A stretch of 64,000 nt of DNA from Anadara kagoshimensis (taxonomy: Eukaryota > Mollusca > Bivalvia > Arcoida > Arcidae), in assembly GCA_021292105.1 (NCBI GenBank), contig CM037870.1, positions 13,983,234-14,047,233 on the forward strand. Reading direction: 5' to 3'. The notes beneath the pieces were generated by a model. It did no database searches and was not told the origin of the DNA. It was given only the letters and a program-made list of their open reading frames with translations. Shown piece after piece: positions 33,332 through 43,089 of the stretch. Made by a program: the position numbers and the translations under genes. Each line of letters starts with the position of its first letter. Position 1 is the stretch's first letter.

Positions 33332-36300
33332 ACTTTATTAGGCGTGTATCGATTTATTTTAATCTTTGCACTGCGGTGCAATATAAGCCAGATTACACCA
33401 GGCTATCCTGATGTCACCATGACTGACAGTGTGTTATATCCCTGTACTAGCCAACACTCCGGCACTGAGGTACTAGCTCACCGAGACAGGAGGTGAAGAG
33501 TTTAAAGTCTCACTGTTTCGTTATCCTGATACCAGGTGAATGAAAGGAATGAACTTGCTAAGGCATCAGTATTCCCCCGTCGGGTTTGAACTCGCAATCC
33601 TTGGATCTGGAGTCCGACCCTTTACCAATTGAGCTACATTGTACATGCTTCAATGCTCTTTTCATACAACTTTAACATGTTCTGTTTTCAGTCCGAGTTG
33701 TCTTGTAAAGATAAAATACCAGATACCTTGTATACAACGAGAGACAAGAATTCTATAAATGTGGTATTAAATAAAGATGTTGATCCAAGTGATGGGTATA
33801 ACTACAGAATTAAAATATCTCTATGGGGTTTGTATCATAGCATTATATAATTTTCACAAAAATTAAGAAACTCCATATTTCAGTTAGATTTCAATTCACA
33901 TGTACTGTATAGGCGATTCATTGGGTGCACACGCTATTTTTATGTAACACCTTTAGCAAATACGCTTCATACATTTGTATGTTTCTCAATGCATATACCT
34001 GACATGTGGTACTTTTTAATTGTCATGTGCTATGTTTGAATGTATTATTTCGACACCCCCCCCCCCAAAAAAAAAATAATAATCAAAATAGCACATGGCA
34101 TACCTATAAAGATATCGAATGAACTATTGATCAATAGGTAACACCAGCGAACCGAACAATTCGCTTGTTGATTAGCAATTAAAAATAAAAGTTCATTTGT
34201 ACAAAATTTTGACATGGAGTTATCTATCGTTGGCCACATTTTGATACCTTGCACTCCGCAACTTTACCTGAGAAACCAATAAAAACTATTCTGCCTTGAG
34301 AGTGTGTACTCTGTTGAGAATACAATGTACGAGGGGAAGTCAGAAAGTTCATAGAACAGCGTATTCACCCAAGCGAAACACATATTTTTTTTTACTTATT
34401 TAGACAACACAACATTCGGCCGTTTTAAACATATCAAGTGTATTTGTCACAACATATTTGTGTAATTCTCAAAAGCATTCAAAGTTGGTGACCATCAAGC
34501 AAAGTATATATAATATAATAATATTTATTAACGTCTCATCTTAAATACATCAATAAAACTTATATTAAAAACATTTATATTATATTATATTATTATATTT
34601 GTGTAATTCTCAAAAGCATTCAAAGTTGGTGACCATCAAGCAAAGATGGAAAATAAAAATGTTGAGTTTAGGACAGTAATAAAGTTCTTCACAGTAGAGG
34701 GATCAAATATCAAAGAAATTCACCGGCGAATGGCCGAGGTGTACGTTGACAGTGGTCCTGCTTATTCCACAGTGACAAAATGGTCAGCTGATCATGAATT
34801 TAAACATGGGCGCACACCTCTGAAGGATGACTCACGGTCAGGTCGGCCAGCTGATGCCATCACAAAGGAAATTGTAACGTGTGTGGCGACCCTCATCATG
34901 AATGATCGTCGTATGTGATTGTTATGGTATCAATTCTTAAAGTTTAGATTTCTTTAGCAATATAGAAGATAATTGCATGTTTGTCGAAAATTCCTCACAG
35001 TAGATCATATGTTTCATGACTGAAATCTCGTACAACCTCTGTTTCGAACATTTCAATCTAAATTCGTATCAATTTTTCGGTTGTGCTATTGAAATAAATT
35101 GTGGCATGGTGTGTCTCTTGGAATCTGTAAAAATGGTTATTTTTGCGTGATGGAAATTTTCCCAATTTCATGAATTGAAAAAAAAATCGCGAAAATAAAG
35201 GCAAGTCATGTTTCATATTATACGTGCTTCGAGAGTGTGCAAAACCTGAAAATAATATAAGCCCCTCAATTAGTTTTAAGAATACAATTTCCATTCGGGA
35301 AAATTTACACATCTAGACAACCATAAATTTTGTTTTATCATTTGTTTGTAGAAGGACCCGATAAAGGTGGACTGTCTTTTGCTGTAAAACTTGTCATCGG
35401 GATAGCTTGTGGAGTGTTTGTAATTATAATAGTGGTTCTTGTTATTAAAACAATACTGTACAAGAGAAGGGTTAAGAAAGAGGAAGAAGACGAAGAAGAT
35501 ATTCCAGAATCATTACCAATGAGACCATCAGCACCTGAACCTGACGCCATACATGGTAGGTTAATAAAAGTGAATAACGTGTACTTATTCATAAATAAAT
35601 GAATGAACGTTGTAAATACGTGTCAAGAACACCAAAGAACATGGACGATTGGTTGATTAATTGAATGAATGAATGAATGAATAATTGAATGAATGAATAA
35701 ACGAATGAATGAATGAACCAACGTACGGACGAATGAATGAGTTGAATAATGGTGTTTAACGTCCCATTCAAGGATATTTCACTTATACCGAGGCGTCTCC
35801 AGCTATAGGCGAAGATGCAGAAATTTTGCCTGTGCGTTGCGCTGATAGCATTATACAACAGGGTTCTTTATCCTGTTAAGCCTATCGTTTATTTTAAGTT
35901 CCCATCCGAAGAACAGCGACTTTCATTTTCGTAATGCCGAGTGCTTGGCGAAAGAACAGTCACTACCCACTTGGGTCAGACTCGGCGGGGGTTCGAACCC
36001 ATGACCTCCAACTTACGTATACGGAGCGAGCATGCTACCAACTTAGCTACCGCAGTGGTTAATGAATGGATGGATGAATAAATGAATGAATGAATTGATT
36101 TAGTTTTATGCCACAGTAAAGGATATTGCATTGATATCGAAGCGGTCAATTCATGGACGGTGAGGGAAACCGGAGTACACGGACAAATCTTCGACCGTCG
36201 GCAAACGAACTGGCATAATTTTTCCGAATTTGTCCGGGAGAGATTCGAAGCTACGCAGCTACAGGCATTGTGATACATTTTTTATGCGTTTATTTGACCA

Positions 36301-36565
36301 GTCAAAGACGTTTTTACTTGTTTGAAATATTGCCAAATGGTCTAAGACTTGAACGTATACATGTACAGATAACTTGCAGTGCATCTTGTCGCCTAAGTTC
36401 GGATCCCACTCGCGTTTGTTTGCTTGTTAAACTATAGCATTTACTTTTCTTGTTCTGTTTTTTTTTTCAGAAAAAGGAATGTATATAGAACAAGATAGGA
36501 ACTCGCCCAGCCCCAATGATTTCAAACCACCACCTCCGTCCTATAACGAAATATATGACAAATAG
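20987..36565 (+). CDS. Single-pass membrane protein with CUB-like ectodomain and cytoplasmic PPxY tail, six coding exons
   Basis: Coding exons: 20987-20994, 23901-23974, 31226-31515, 33692-33827, 35352-35555, 36471-36565. Total 807 nt, 268 residues plus stop. All introns are GT-AG and all phases match (2,1,0,1,1). Residues 1-27 are a signal peptide whose ATG sits in an 8-nt coding exon (ATGGACAG). The ectodomain (about 28-170) has four cysteines at 36, 78, 105 and 129, an N-glycosylation site at 57-59, and a beta-rich pattern (VESLDITDCKVKVTI... KNSINVVLNKD... YRIKISLW) resembling a CUB domain; this fold assignment is moderate. A helix of about 20 hydrophobic residues (183-201) is followed by KRRVKK and a Glu/Asp stretch. 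The tail ends PPPPSYNEIYDK, giving a WW-domain PPxY motif (259-262) overlapping a YxxI sorting motif. A receptor or adhesion role is inferred. Introns hold most of the repeats at 21-36 kb. Confidence 0.75.
22088..22264. mobile_element. MITE family A copy
   Basis: Ends AGGTCTGTCAAAAGATAAAC and TGTTAAATTTTCGACTGGCC are imperfect inverted repeats; ATAAACACTAAGCTAACG follows the left end. It lies in intron 1 of the CUB-like gene. Confidence 0.65.
22440..22760 (-). mobile_element. Repeat family B copy
   Basis: In reverse it carries TTGCAAGCCTAGGCCCTCAA, ATGGCCGTCATCACAGTATT, CACGTGGCGGGTGTAGCTAG and AGGTGCTTACCCTTCCAGAG, the same block order as 8,260-8,720 on the other strand. Confidence 0.7.
22999..23367 (-). 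mobile_element. Full-length tRNA-derived SINE with likely target duplication
   Basis: The tRNA-like head (GCGGTAGCTCAGTTGGTAGA and GGGTTCGAACCCC) is at the right and the body runs leftward to ACTCAACTCATC. Near-identical 12-mers flank it: GTAAAGGGGACA at 22,999 and GTAAAGGGAACA at 23,356, a probable target-site duplication. Best-preserved copy of this family here, in intron 1 of the CUB-like gene. Confidence 0.8.
23419..23593. mobile_element. MITE copy, ACAGTCCAACCT family
   Basis: Starts ACAGTCCAACCTGCCTTAC and ends GGCCTTTATAGACAGGTTTG, imperfect inverted termini. Internal CTTATAAAGGCCA and AAAGACCACCTACCC blocks match the copies at 2.7 and 4.7 kb. Confidence 0.65.
24521..24636. repeat. 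Two inverted copies of the ~60-bp foldback mini-element
   Basis: GTGTCATATACCATTTTTT at the left and AAAAAAATGGTATATGACA at the right, with a central ATGGTATATTATTGTCATAT junction between two facing copies. In intron 2 of the CUB-like gene. Confidence 0.75.
24735..24951. mobile_element. MITE family A copy
   Basis: Left end TAGACCTGTCGAAAGTGTAA and right end TAAAACTTCCGACAGGCCTG, with GTATAGACC / GGCCTGTAC edges. About 215 bp, no coding capacity. Confidence 0.75.
24989..25213. mobile_element. MITE family A copy, adjacent to another
   Basis: Left end AGACCTGTCGAAAGTTTCAC, right end GTGAAACTTTCGACAGGTCT then GTACTGTA. Only about 40 bp separate it from the copy at 24,735-24,951. Confidence 0.75.
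27769..27920 (-). CDS. Possible terminal coding exon, unknown product
   Basis: Low-confidence. An acceptor with a T-rich tract (TTTATTTTTTAG) at 27,922-27,921 opens a phase-1 frame of 49 codons ending TAG at 27,769. The peptide (ITGFHLPFHEY at the start) is not low-complexity, and an AATAAA lies downstream at 27,520-27,525. I recognise no domain and cannot find the preceding exon. It may belong with the start-like exon at 29.7 kb, but that exon ends in phase 2, so at least one exon would be missing. Confidence 0.25.
28910..29215 (+). mobile_element. Pair of tRNA-like repeat heads
   Basis: GCCAGGTAGCTCAATGGGTG at about 28,910 and GCCGGGTAGCTCAGTAGGTA at about 29,150 each lead to a B-box/T-arm-like segment (AGGTTCGAGTCCTGG in the second) and TTTGGCTG. 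The second has a perfect T-stem and a weak G:T-rich acceptor stem, but no normal seven-base anticodon loop. I read them as tRNA-derived repeats, not functional tRNA genes. Confidence 0.6.
29387..29518. mobile_element. Foldback element with ~50-bp arms and target duplication
   Basis: Left arm TAGACCTGAAATTCATGGCT and right arm AGCCATTAATTTCAGGTCTA pair over about 50 bp around a few-base turn (TTCAACGTTCAA). The same 11-mer ACCCAACTGCC flanks both ends. Arms also carry TATGATATTGATGTTG and its complement. Confidence 0.8.
29669..29727 (-). CDS. Possible first coding exon of an unidentified gene
   Basis: Low-confidence. ATG at 29,727 opens 19 codons (MGNYAQNFTTETKMLKDRI) up to a donor (ATACA|GTAGGT, phase 2) at 29,668. 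Upstream (about 29,790-29,815) is a CpG-bearing patch with CCGGAAGT, an ETS-like site common in housekeeping promoters. The peptide is hydrophilic and not repetitive, but I found no phase-compatible next exon. Confidence 0.25.
31122..31176 (+). repeat. Dispersed ~60-bp hairpin motif
   Basis: CAGCACTAGACGGCCGATTC then AATTCCTCATCAGTAGTGCT; cleanest copy of the motif also at 7,371, 55,527, 57,371 and 57,915. It lies about 50 bp before exon 3 of the CUB-like gene. Confidence 0.7.
31577..33260 (+). repeat. 163-bp tandem array carrying copies of the exon 3 end and its splice donor
   Basis: Each unit contains ATTGTGAGAGGTTTGGTAAG, matching the last bases of exon 3 plus its donor (AATGTGAGAGATTTG|GTAAG at 31,501-31,520), and an internal segment with CAGACCTGTCAAACGTTTAA resembling a MITE family A end. 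The period is 163 bp in the homogeneous core (about 31,900-33,000); copies at 31,640, 31,790, 33,093 and 33,240 are more diverged. The copy at 31,770-31,803 still has ACGCCATCGCGGAATA from the exon, which shows the direction of copying. About 11 donor-like copies follow the real one. The repeated 63-residue minus-strand frames here are by-products. Confidence 0.85.
33297..33328. repeat. (CT)n microsatellite
   Basis: CT run at the distal edge of the tandem array, within intron 3. Confidence 0.95.
34328..34918 (+). pseudogene. Mariner-type transposon fragment: 5' terminus and transposase HTH domain only
   Basis: TACGAGGGGAAGTCAGAAAG at 34,328 resembles a mariner inverted terminus next to a TA. 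The frame 34,646-34,918 (90 residues) matches the N-terminal helix-turn-helix of Mos1/SETMAR-type transposases, with FRTVIKFFTVEGSNIKEIHR and SRSGRP motifs. It stops after DRRM, so the second HTH half and the whole DDE/D catalytic domain are missing and no 3' terminus is visible. A 51-bp direct repeat (34,454-34,504 and 34,595-34,645) brackets 90 bp of AT-rich DNA just before the ATG. Inactive remnant in intron 4 of the CUB-like gene. Confidence 0.8.
35640..36100 (-). mobile_element. tRNA-derived SINE inserted in a (GAAT)n microsatellite
   Basis: SINE sequence at about 35,735-36,062 runs from GAGTTGAATAATGGTGTTTA to the head complement CTACCGCAGTGG, and is flanked on both sides by GAATGAATGAATG repeats (35,665-35,735 and 36,060-36,100). 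Two small deletions shorten the body relative to the copy at 23 kb. In the last intron of the CUB-like gene. Confidence 0.8.
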
Positions 36566-36684
36566 TAGAATCACTGCAAATAGGCCAGACCAACAACATG
36601 TGCGTAATCATCATGGACGATGTAGCGATTATAAATCCGGACAAAAGACACCTTTTAATAGCTGTGATGACATGATAGATGAAA

Positions 36685-37209
36685 TACAGTATAGACCTGT
36701 CGAAAGTTTTACACTGTGCTAACGAAAAGGAGGTCGAAGCTCTGCTGCCGAGCTTGCGAGATATAGATAGCTAATGTATCAATGATAGTTAGCAGTTTCC
36801 AAAAAGTCGACGATATAATTAACGATGGACCGAGATGAGCTGTGTATTCGGTACCTGTTTGACTGAGCTAACCAATGGGAGTCGAAGCTCGGCAGTCGAG
36901 TTGTCGAGATGTGGATAGCCTGTGCACAAAACAGCTGGGTAGTGTCTTCCGAAAACGCTGCCGATAAATTTAATGAAGCACGACGGAGATTAGTTGTCGA
37001 TTCGGTACCTGTTAAACACCGAGTCAACGGAAGGAGTCGAGCACGGTTGTCGAGTTGTCGAGATGTAGATAGCCTGTGCAAAAAAGCTACCGAATGATGG
37101 ATAGCGTCTTCCAAAACGCTACCAATACAAGTAACAAGGGGCTGAGATGGGCTGTCAATTCGACACTATTTCGTGAGCGTAGTGTTAGACTTTTGACAGG
37201 TCTGTTCTG
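36685..37209. mobile_element. Enlarged MITE family A copy with internal duplication, downstream of the CUB-like stop
   Basis: Termini TACAGTATAGACCTGTCGAA and GACTTTTGACAGGTCTGTTC match family A. At about 525 bp it is more than twice the usual size because a segment with TTCGGTACCTGTT, GTCGAGTTGTCGAGATGT and GATAGCCTGTGCA is repeated. It starts 120 bp after the stop codon, so it is probably part of the 3' UTR. Confidence 0.7.
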
Positions 37210-37876
37210 CATGTGCTTGTTTTACATATCAACATTTTAACTGTAGTGTTTTATCTATCATGACATTTATCAAAGTTTTGTTATTCTCATGGAACTAGTC
37301 ACAGTGCTTCGAAAGGTCTTGTTCTTCCAACTGGAGTATTTTATGTTACGTACAATGATGTGAAATCTAGCTTACTCATGTATATATAGAATCAATTACA
37401 TTCCAAGTAGTAGCCGGCTATACTGTAAATCGGAAAATTTAGGCGTCACTAAATTGTCGGGAAAATTCGAGTTTAAGGTTTTCGTGCTCTTAATTTTGCC
37501 AAGTGGGTTATTTTCAGATAAAATGCAATAAATTATTGTCAAAAAGAGTTATGTAGTAAAGTTTTATTTGCTCTCAAATTTACCCGAAAATAAAGCGAAC
37601 GCAAACATTACCCGATTTACAAATATAACGTTAACGGCATAACGTTTAGGTTTTAGAGTAAACATATCATAGCTGTGTAGATGTAGAGAAATTGTTATGA
37701 CTGTTTGTTATTCCTTGTAACTTGATTTCTTAATGATGTTAATTGACACCATGTTTTGTATTAGGATTGTAATTTATACTGATTAGGTTGTCTTTCGACA
37801 TATGTGTATTATTGTTTTATGGTGCTGATATCTCTTGCAATATCCAACCTAGTGAATGCAATCCTTACTTGATACC

Positions 37877-38082
37877 TACAGTAGAGGCCTGCTGAAAGTT
37901 TAACATGGAGCTAACAAAGCTCGGCTGCCGAATTACAGAGACATTATTAAATAATGAGCAAAAATTACCAATATATAGAATGGTTGTTGAGATACGTTAA
38001 GCTAACGAGGAACCAAGATTAACTGCCAATTTGGCACTGATTTGTTAGCTTACTGTTAAACTTTCGACAGGTCTGTACTGTA
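37877..38082. mobile_element. MITE family A copy
   Basis: TACAGTAGAGGCCTGCTGAA at the left and TTTCGACAGGTCTGTACTGTA at the right give a clear ~35-bp inverted repeat with a TA edge. An AATAAA at 38,128-38,133 just beyond is one candidate poly(A) site for the CUB-like gene; another is near 37,528. Confidence 0.75.
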
Positions 38083-38379
38083 GATGCATTATGTTATGGC
38101 TATGTCGTTAACTGTAGTATGTTATTAAATAAACTGTTATAGGGTTGCATCATGTGATGATCTTTACCAATATAAAATGACATGATTAAACTTTTTTATC
38201 TTTGTAGACATGTGAATCGTAGTGTGGTTATTCAAACACACCCTAAGATTTATGTAGTCGTTAGTAAAATCAAAGATGCTATTGTTTCACTGTTGATTGA
38301 CCTTATCATAAAAATTCAAACTTAAAGCCTTTATTTGATTCAAATAACTTTTGTGCTCATATTGCCAGAACTTTGTAAT

Positions 38380-38629
38380 CAAAAACAAACATACTTATCC
38401 ATTTCCGAATCACAATCCAGAAGCAAAGTAAAAACTTTGGAACTGACAAGTTAGGTTAGACACGTGAACTTCCACCAGGGAAGTGAGGCCGGGTGCTCCG
38501 GAAGGGTAAGCACCTCCTGTTAGCTAAAACATACCTTCGAAATACATGTACATCTTTTATAGATCTATAGCGAGTCATTTACAGTTCTTCTTTGGTAGGA
38601 CACAGGCTAAAATAACCAAAAACAAACAC

Positions 38630-38678
<49 letters not shown>

Positions 38679-40290
38679 AATTTTATTCATCAAATCAATT
38701 TACAGAATCAATCTTCTTTCTAGGTATAACGTTTTTTAGCATTAGTAATTTTTTACTTTAAAAGCAACCATCATACAACAAAATCAGAATTGATGATAGG
38801 TTGATAAAGAAAACAATATTTTATAGCATATATGAAGTCAACTACTAAATCAAAGAAACAAACAATAATTGCTACATAAAAGACAAGTGATATTAAATAG
38901 TTCGATTGAGTCCTAACATACTCATCAATGTTCAAAAGACGATACCAAAGCAAAGTTAACCCTTTGAAACTGACAAATGAGGTTATGTGTGTGAACTTCC
39001 ATCAGGGAAGCGAGGCTGGTTCCTCCAGAAGGGTAAGGAACTTCTATTAAGCTAGCTTCACCGACCATATGTGAAATCACCACTGAGAACGAAAACAACA
39101 TGGGACTATGGGACGCCAAATATACCCAGACTTGTCCTGTAAATAGACTTCATAATAATCAAAAACTAATCCGTGTCCAATTCACAATTTCAAAGCAAAG
39201 TAAAAAACTTTGAAACTGACAAGTTTGGTTAAACACCTGAATTTCCACCAGGGGAGTGAGACCGGGTGCTCCGAAAGGGTAGACATTTCCAGTTTAGCTA
39301 CCTTAATTTGCCACGTGTGTAATACAGATTGATAGTGAAAGGAACAGAGAACTATGGAACGTCAAATATATCAAGAGTTGTCTTACCATAAGCAGAAAGA
39401 CATCATACTTATCAATAATGTTGTGATGGTGATAATAAAAGTTGTTGAGGGTGCTGATAAGCCTAGACTTGCAATATCCCTATAAAACAATTTATTTGTA
39501 AGCAGATAAGATAATTAATATTGCTGCGTAGAAAGGGGAAGTTTACGATATAAAAAATGAAACAATTACCTCAAATGTAGCTTTTCGTTAGTGCCATAAT
39601 TAAGAAACTGTTTACATGTTAACGTGTTTATTTAATCAAAAATTAACATACTAATCCATGTCAGAATCACAATCCAGAAGCAAAGTAAAAACTTTGAAGC
39701 TAGCAAATTAGGTTAAACACATGGACTACCACCAGGGAAGTAGTGAGGCCGGGAGTTTCGGAAGGGTAAGTGCATCCAGTTTAGCTAGCTACTTCTGTCA
39801 CTTGTTAAATCAGAATTAGGAATGAAAGGGACATAGAGTCATGGAACGCCAAAATTATCCAGGTTAATTTTGGATACAGAGATATATAAATATTAACTGA
39901 AACTGACTATTACTATAACGAGGATGAATTGTGTAAAACTTTGTAAATTGTCAATTTAAATCAAACACTTGTACTTCCATTAGTGAAGTGGGTCTTCATC
40001 TTACATCCACCATGTGTAATATAAAAAAAAAACAAAAAAAAAAAAAACAAGTAACATGGAACTATACTTCCAGTTAACATGGTGTTCTTCAAGCAATGTT
40101 CAAAAATAGCCGTAGGAATGTTTGTGTCAAATCAAAAACAAACATACTAATTCCTGTCACAAATCACAATCCAGAAGCAAAGTAAAAACTTTGGAACTGA
40201 CAACTTAAGTTAGACACGTGCACTTCCACCAGGGAAGTGAGGCCGGGTGCTCCGGAAGGGTAAGCACCTCCTGTTTAGCCAGTTCATCAA
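38380..40290. mobile_element. Cluster of family B copies and a (GA)n microsatellite
   Basis: At least four partial or full family B copies in the same orientation: about 38,380-38,530, 38,930-39,125, 39,150-39,490, 39,640-39,850, and another at 40,135-40,290. Each carries GAACTTCCACCAGGGAAGTG- and GGTAAGCACCTCCTG-type blocks. A GA run (38,636-38,674) separates the first two. No gene is supported here. Confidence 0.65.
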
Positions 40291-40339
40291 TTTTTGTCGA
40301 CTATGCTATTATCTATGTTAACATATCCTCTTATATAGA

Positions 40340-40575
40340 ACTTGATTGAGTATTGGTGTTTAACATCCCAGTTAATAATTTTTCTTAATATATCGTGACA
40401 TCGCCAGCTTAAGTCGAAGGTGCAGAGATTTCGCCTGTGTGTTGCGCTGATGGAATTTTACAGCAGCGTTCTTAATCGTGCCATGTCTACAGTGACATAG
40501 GACTTCGTTTATTTTAAGTTCACATCCGTATACTATTAAACCTTGGCTTTCATTTCGTAATGCCTCTTGTATAGA
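40340..40575 (-). mobile_element. Degraded SINE body
   Basis: GAGTATTGGTGTTTAACATC, ACATCGCCAGCTTAAGTCGA and CTTTCATTTCGTAATGCC match the SINE family in order, but the tRNA-like head is missing. Confidence 0.7.
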
Positions 40576-40939
40576 AGATTTTAAATGAGTGTTTTTATGT
40601 AATATCGGGTTTATTCATTTTATCTATATTTGGAGACTTGTGGGAGATGAATAAAAAATTATTCAGCTCAATGTTACATATAAAAACACGCATACCAATT
40701 CATGTCCAAGCTGCAGTCCCAAAATCAAACGACGACTTTGTAAACCCTTTTGTGATTTTTGATCATGTGATGTATGTTTGTTTCTGTGGTTTGGTGTTCA
40801 TAACAAATATTTTATTTTTTATATTATTTACACTTTGTTATTTTAAAAAGACGCCTATAATGTATATGAAAATGGGTGTTACAATTTTAACAAACTTTTT
40901 TTATATTGTGTAAAATCGTCTATAATGCATCATACTCAC

Positions 40940-41229
40940 ATCGCCCATAAATCAACAGAACCACACATATTTGTGGTAATGGACCGAAGAAACCAGCTAA
41001 AAAATCCGGTTTAAGCAATCCATCATATTTTTTATCCTTTACTTTTGTTTTAGTTTAATAATTTCATAATATATGCTTCTTTCCAGAAATTTCTTGTCTG
41101 CGGTTTTTGGTACAACATTCCATGCGTTTAAAAATGTTGACGCAATGTGTGAATACCAATGAATAATTATCATGTGTTCACATGATTAAATATAATGTTT
41201 CCATAAAAACCAAACATACCATTGTTCAT
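40940..41229 (-). CDS. Possible first two coding exons (signal peptide) of an unidentified secreted protein
   Basis: Exon 1, 41229-41220 (ATGAACAATG|GTATGT), joins in phase 1 to exon 2, 40996-40940, which has a T-rich acceptor (GGATTTTTTAG) and strong donor (GAT|GTGAGTATG) and is phase 1-1. The joined start reads MNNAGFFGPLPQICVVLLIY, which resembles a secretion signal and mirrors the layout of the gene at 2.5-6.8 kb. No phase-compatible third exon was found, since the flank is filled with repeats. It may be truncated or chance. Confidence 0.3.
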
Positions 41230-42538
41230 CTTTAATGTTTAGAGACAGTCGTTTTATAAATAATTTTTATACTTTTTAAATTTTCGAAACCTAACAATCA
41301 TATTTTGTTTTGGAAACAAAAACCGCATCTAAAATTATATTTTTTTGTATATTTACTTTTTCCGTTATTTTTCTACAAAGAGAAAAATTTACATTTTCAC
41401 TACAATTCAGATGTAGTATGTTCCCTAGGTTACCTCATATGCATACATGTATATTAAAAGGTTTAACTAAGGTCAACAATTACAATGTAAATCACTTATA
41501 TATTACAATTATTATTGACATCAGTTTTTGACAAAATCATGGAGAAGAAATATTTCAGATTACGTGAAGTATGTAGTTTTGAAGTGTTTTTATTTGTGAA
41601 AAAGCATTAGGATCACATTATTTGAAAGTGGACAAACTGATTAAGTCTATGACACAGGCGTGATTCAGGCGTGAATATCAATGGGTTTAGAACACGGGGT
41701 CCATAACGAGTGTTTTAGTTATTAGTCTAATCGCTATATTTGTAAATTTGCTGATTTTTTCTCTATATACAGAAATAAATGTAATGATTTCAATTTTTGT
41801 GTATTTTTCCTTGTTAGTATTTTTGTTTTTAAACACATATATTGTGATTATTTTATGAGACACCAAATGATAATATAGCAATTTTAATTAAGGACTGTCT
41901 CTAAGTATAAAAGACGCACAATAATTAAAATCTTAAAGGAAATTAAAAAAGAAAATCAAACAAACAAATTATGTCAAACACGTTGACTTCCACAGGTGAA
42001 GAGAGACCGGGTGCTCCGGAAGAGTAAGTTCCTCCTGTTTAGTGAATCAATCAAATTTACCTAAAGCTAGTTTATCAAAACCTTACATCAAAGTAACTTT
42101 GTTTACTTTAAAAATATGGATCAATATTTTGAAGAATAGCAGACTCCCTTATATTTTCTTAACACTTTGACCAAAATCACTTTGTTTCTACTATCAAGGT
42201 TTTTGATCGAAAAGAGATGATCACTTTGATTAGTGTAGTTTAAGCAATATTAATTTATCAGTAAATACAAATAATATAATAAAAAACAAACTGTATACTG
42301 AATTCAGGAACAAGCGCAAGATAACTTAAACCCCTCTCCAGTAAGCAAAGTTTGTTTCAATCATAAAACATATTTGATTACACGTTTCGAAGAAATTTGA
42401 TCCAACAGAGAACTCTATTACATGTTTCTTAAAACTTTGATCTAAATAAAGTATTGGACATATATGAAAATGATTCACGTTATTTTTCCTTTTATAATTT
42501 ATTTTTTATGTATTACATGTATCCATCACTGATATTAT

Positions 42539-42633
42539 AGGGTTATTGGACTGATATTGTGAAACATTGCAAGCTCGTGCATATTATCGAGTCAACGAGG
42601 GACAATATTTCACAATATCAGTTCAATAACCCT
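42539..42633. mobile_element. Foldback MITE with AGGGTTATTGGACTGATATTG termini
   Basis: Arms of about 31 bp (AGGGTTATTGGACTGATATT and its near-complement AATATCAGTTCAATAACCCT) enclose a 30-bp core with a CTCGTG / CAACGAGG mini-stem. Confidence 0.8.
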
Positions 42634-42985
42634 TTTATTATATAGCAAAACAAATTCCGTTTACCTCCGTCAATTATTTTATTTAAAATACCATTTTGTT
42701 GTACAATACATACATATTATACCCATTCTTGTAAATGGATACAAGAATACGAGCAATATGACAACAACACAGCAATGACGTCGACAACAATCGTGTGACG
42801 TCATAAAAGACAACGTTATGTGACAAAGTATGCAGTATGAAAAAAATGATTCGGGTAACCTCAGACTGGAACAACGTTAGCGTGCAAATATCGGTATTTA
42901 TTGTACGCTAACGTCTTGGGATTTATCGTTTAATTTCTATGCGAGGCATATATTGCTATATAATAAAATATGTACATTCTTGTAG

Positions 42986-43089
42986 TTGAGTATTACGATC
43001 CACCCCTAGATGGGTTTGTCATAATTATGTTTGCAGACCTCCATTATGTGGCCAATGCGAACAACTGAACAACAAGGGAAAGTGTAAAA
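42986..43089 (+). pseudogene. Inverted, frameshifted copy of a cysteine-module exon
   Basis: Homologous to the minus-strand exon 62106-61990 but on the opposite strand 19 kb away. The acceptor (TTCTTGTAG) and donor (AAAA|GTAAGC) are kept, and the 3' part still reads HNYVCRPPLCGQCEQLNNKG against HNYVCRPPSCGPCEERNRKG in the intact exon. Near the 5' end about 13 nt are lost (104 against 117 nt), which breaks the frame, and the first cysteine has become tyrosine. No neighbouring exon is recognisable. It is either a decayed duplicate or a relic of an inverted duplication of the gene. Confidence 0.75.

Noticed and set aside
33586..33650. tRNA-Trp-like sequence with CTCCAGA loop, minus strand
   Set aside because: The acceptor ends and T-stem do not pair; likely a SINE head.
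34646..34918. Functional SETMAR-like or transposase gene
   Set aside because: Only the HTH part is present, with a stop before any catalytic domain.
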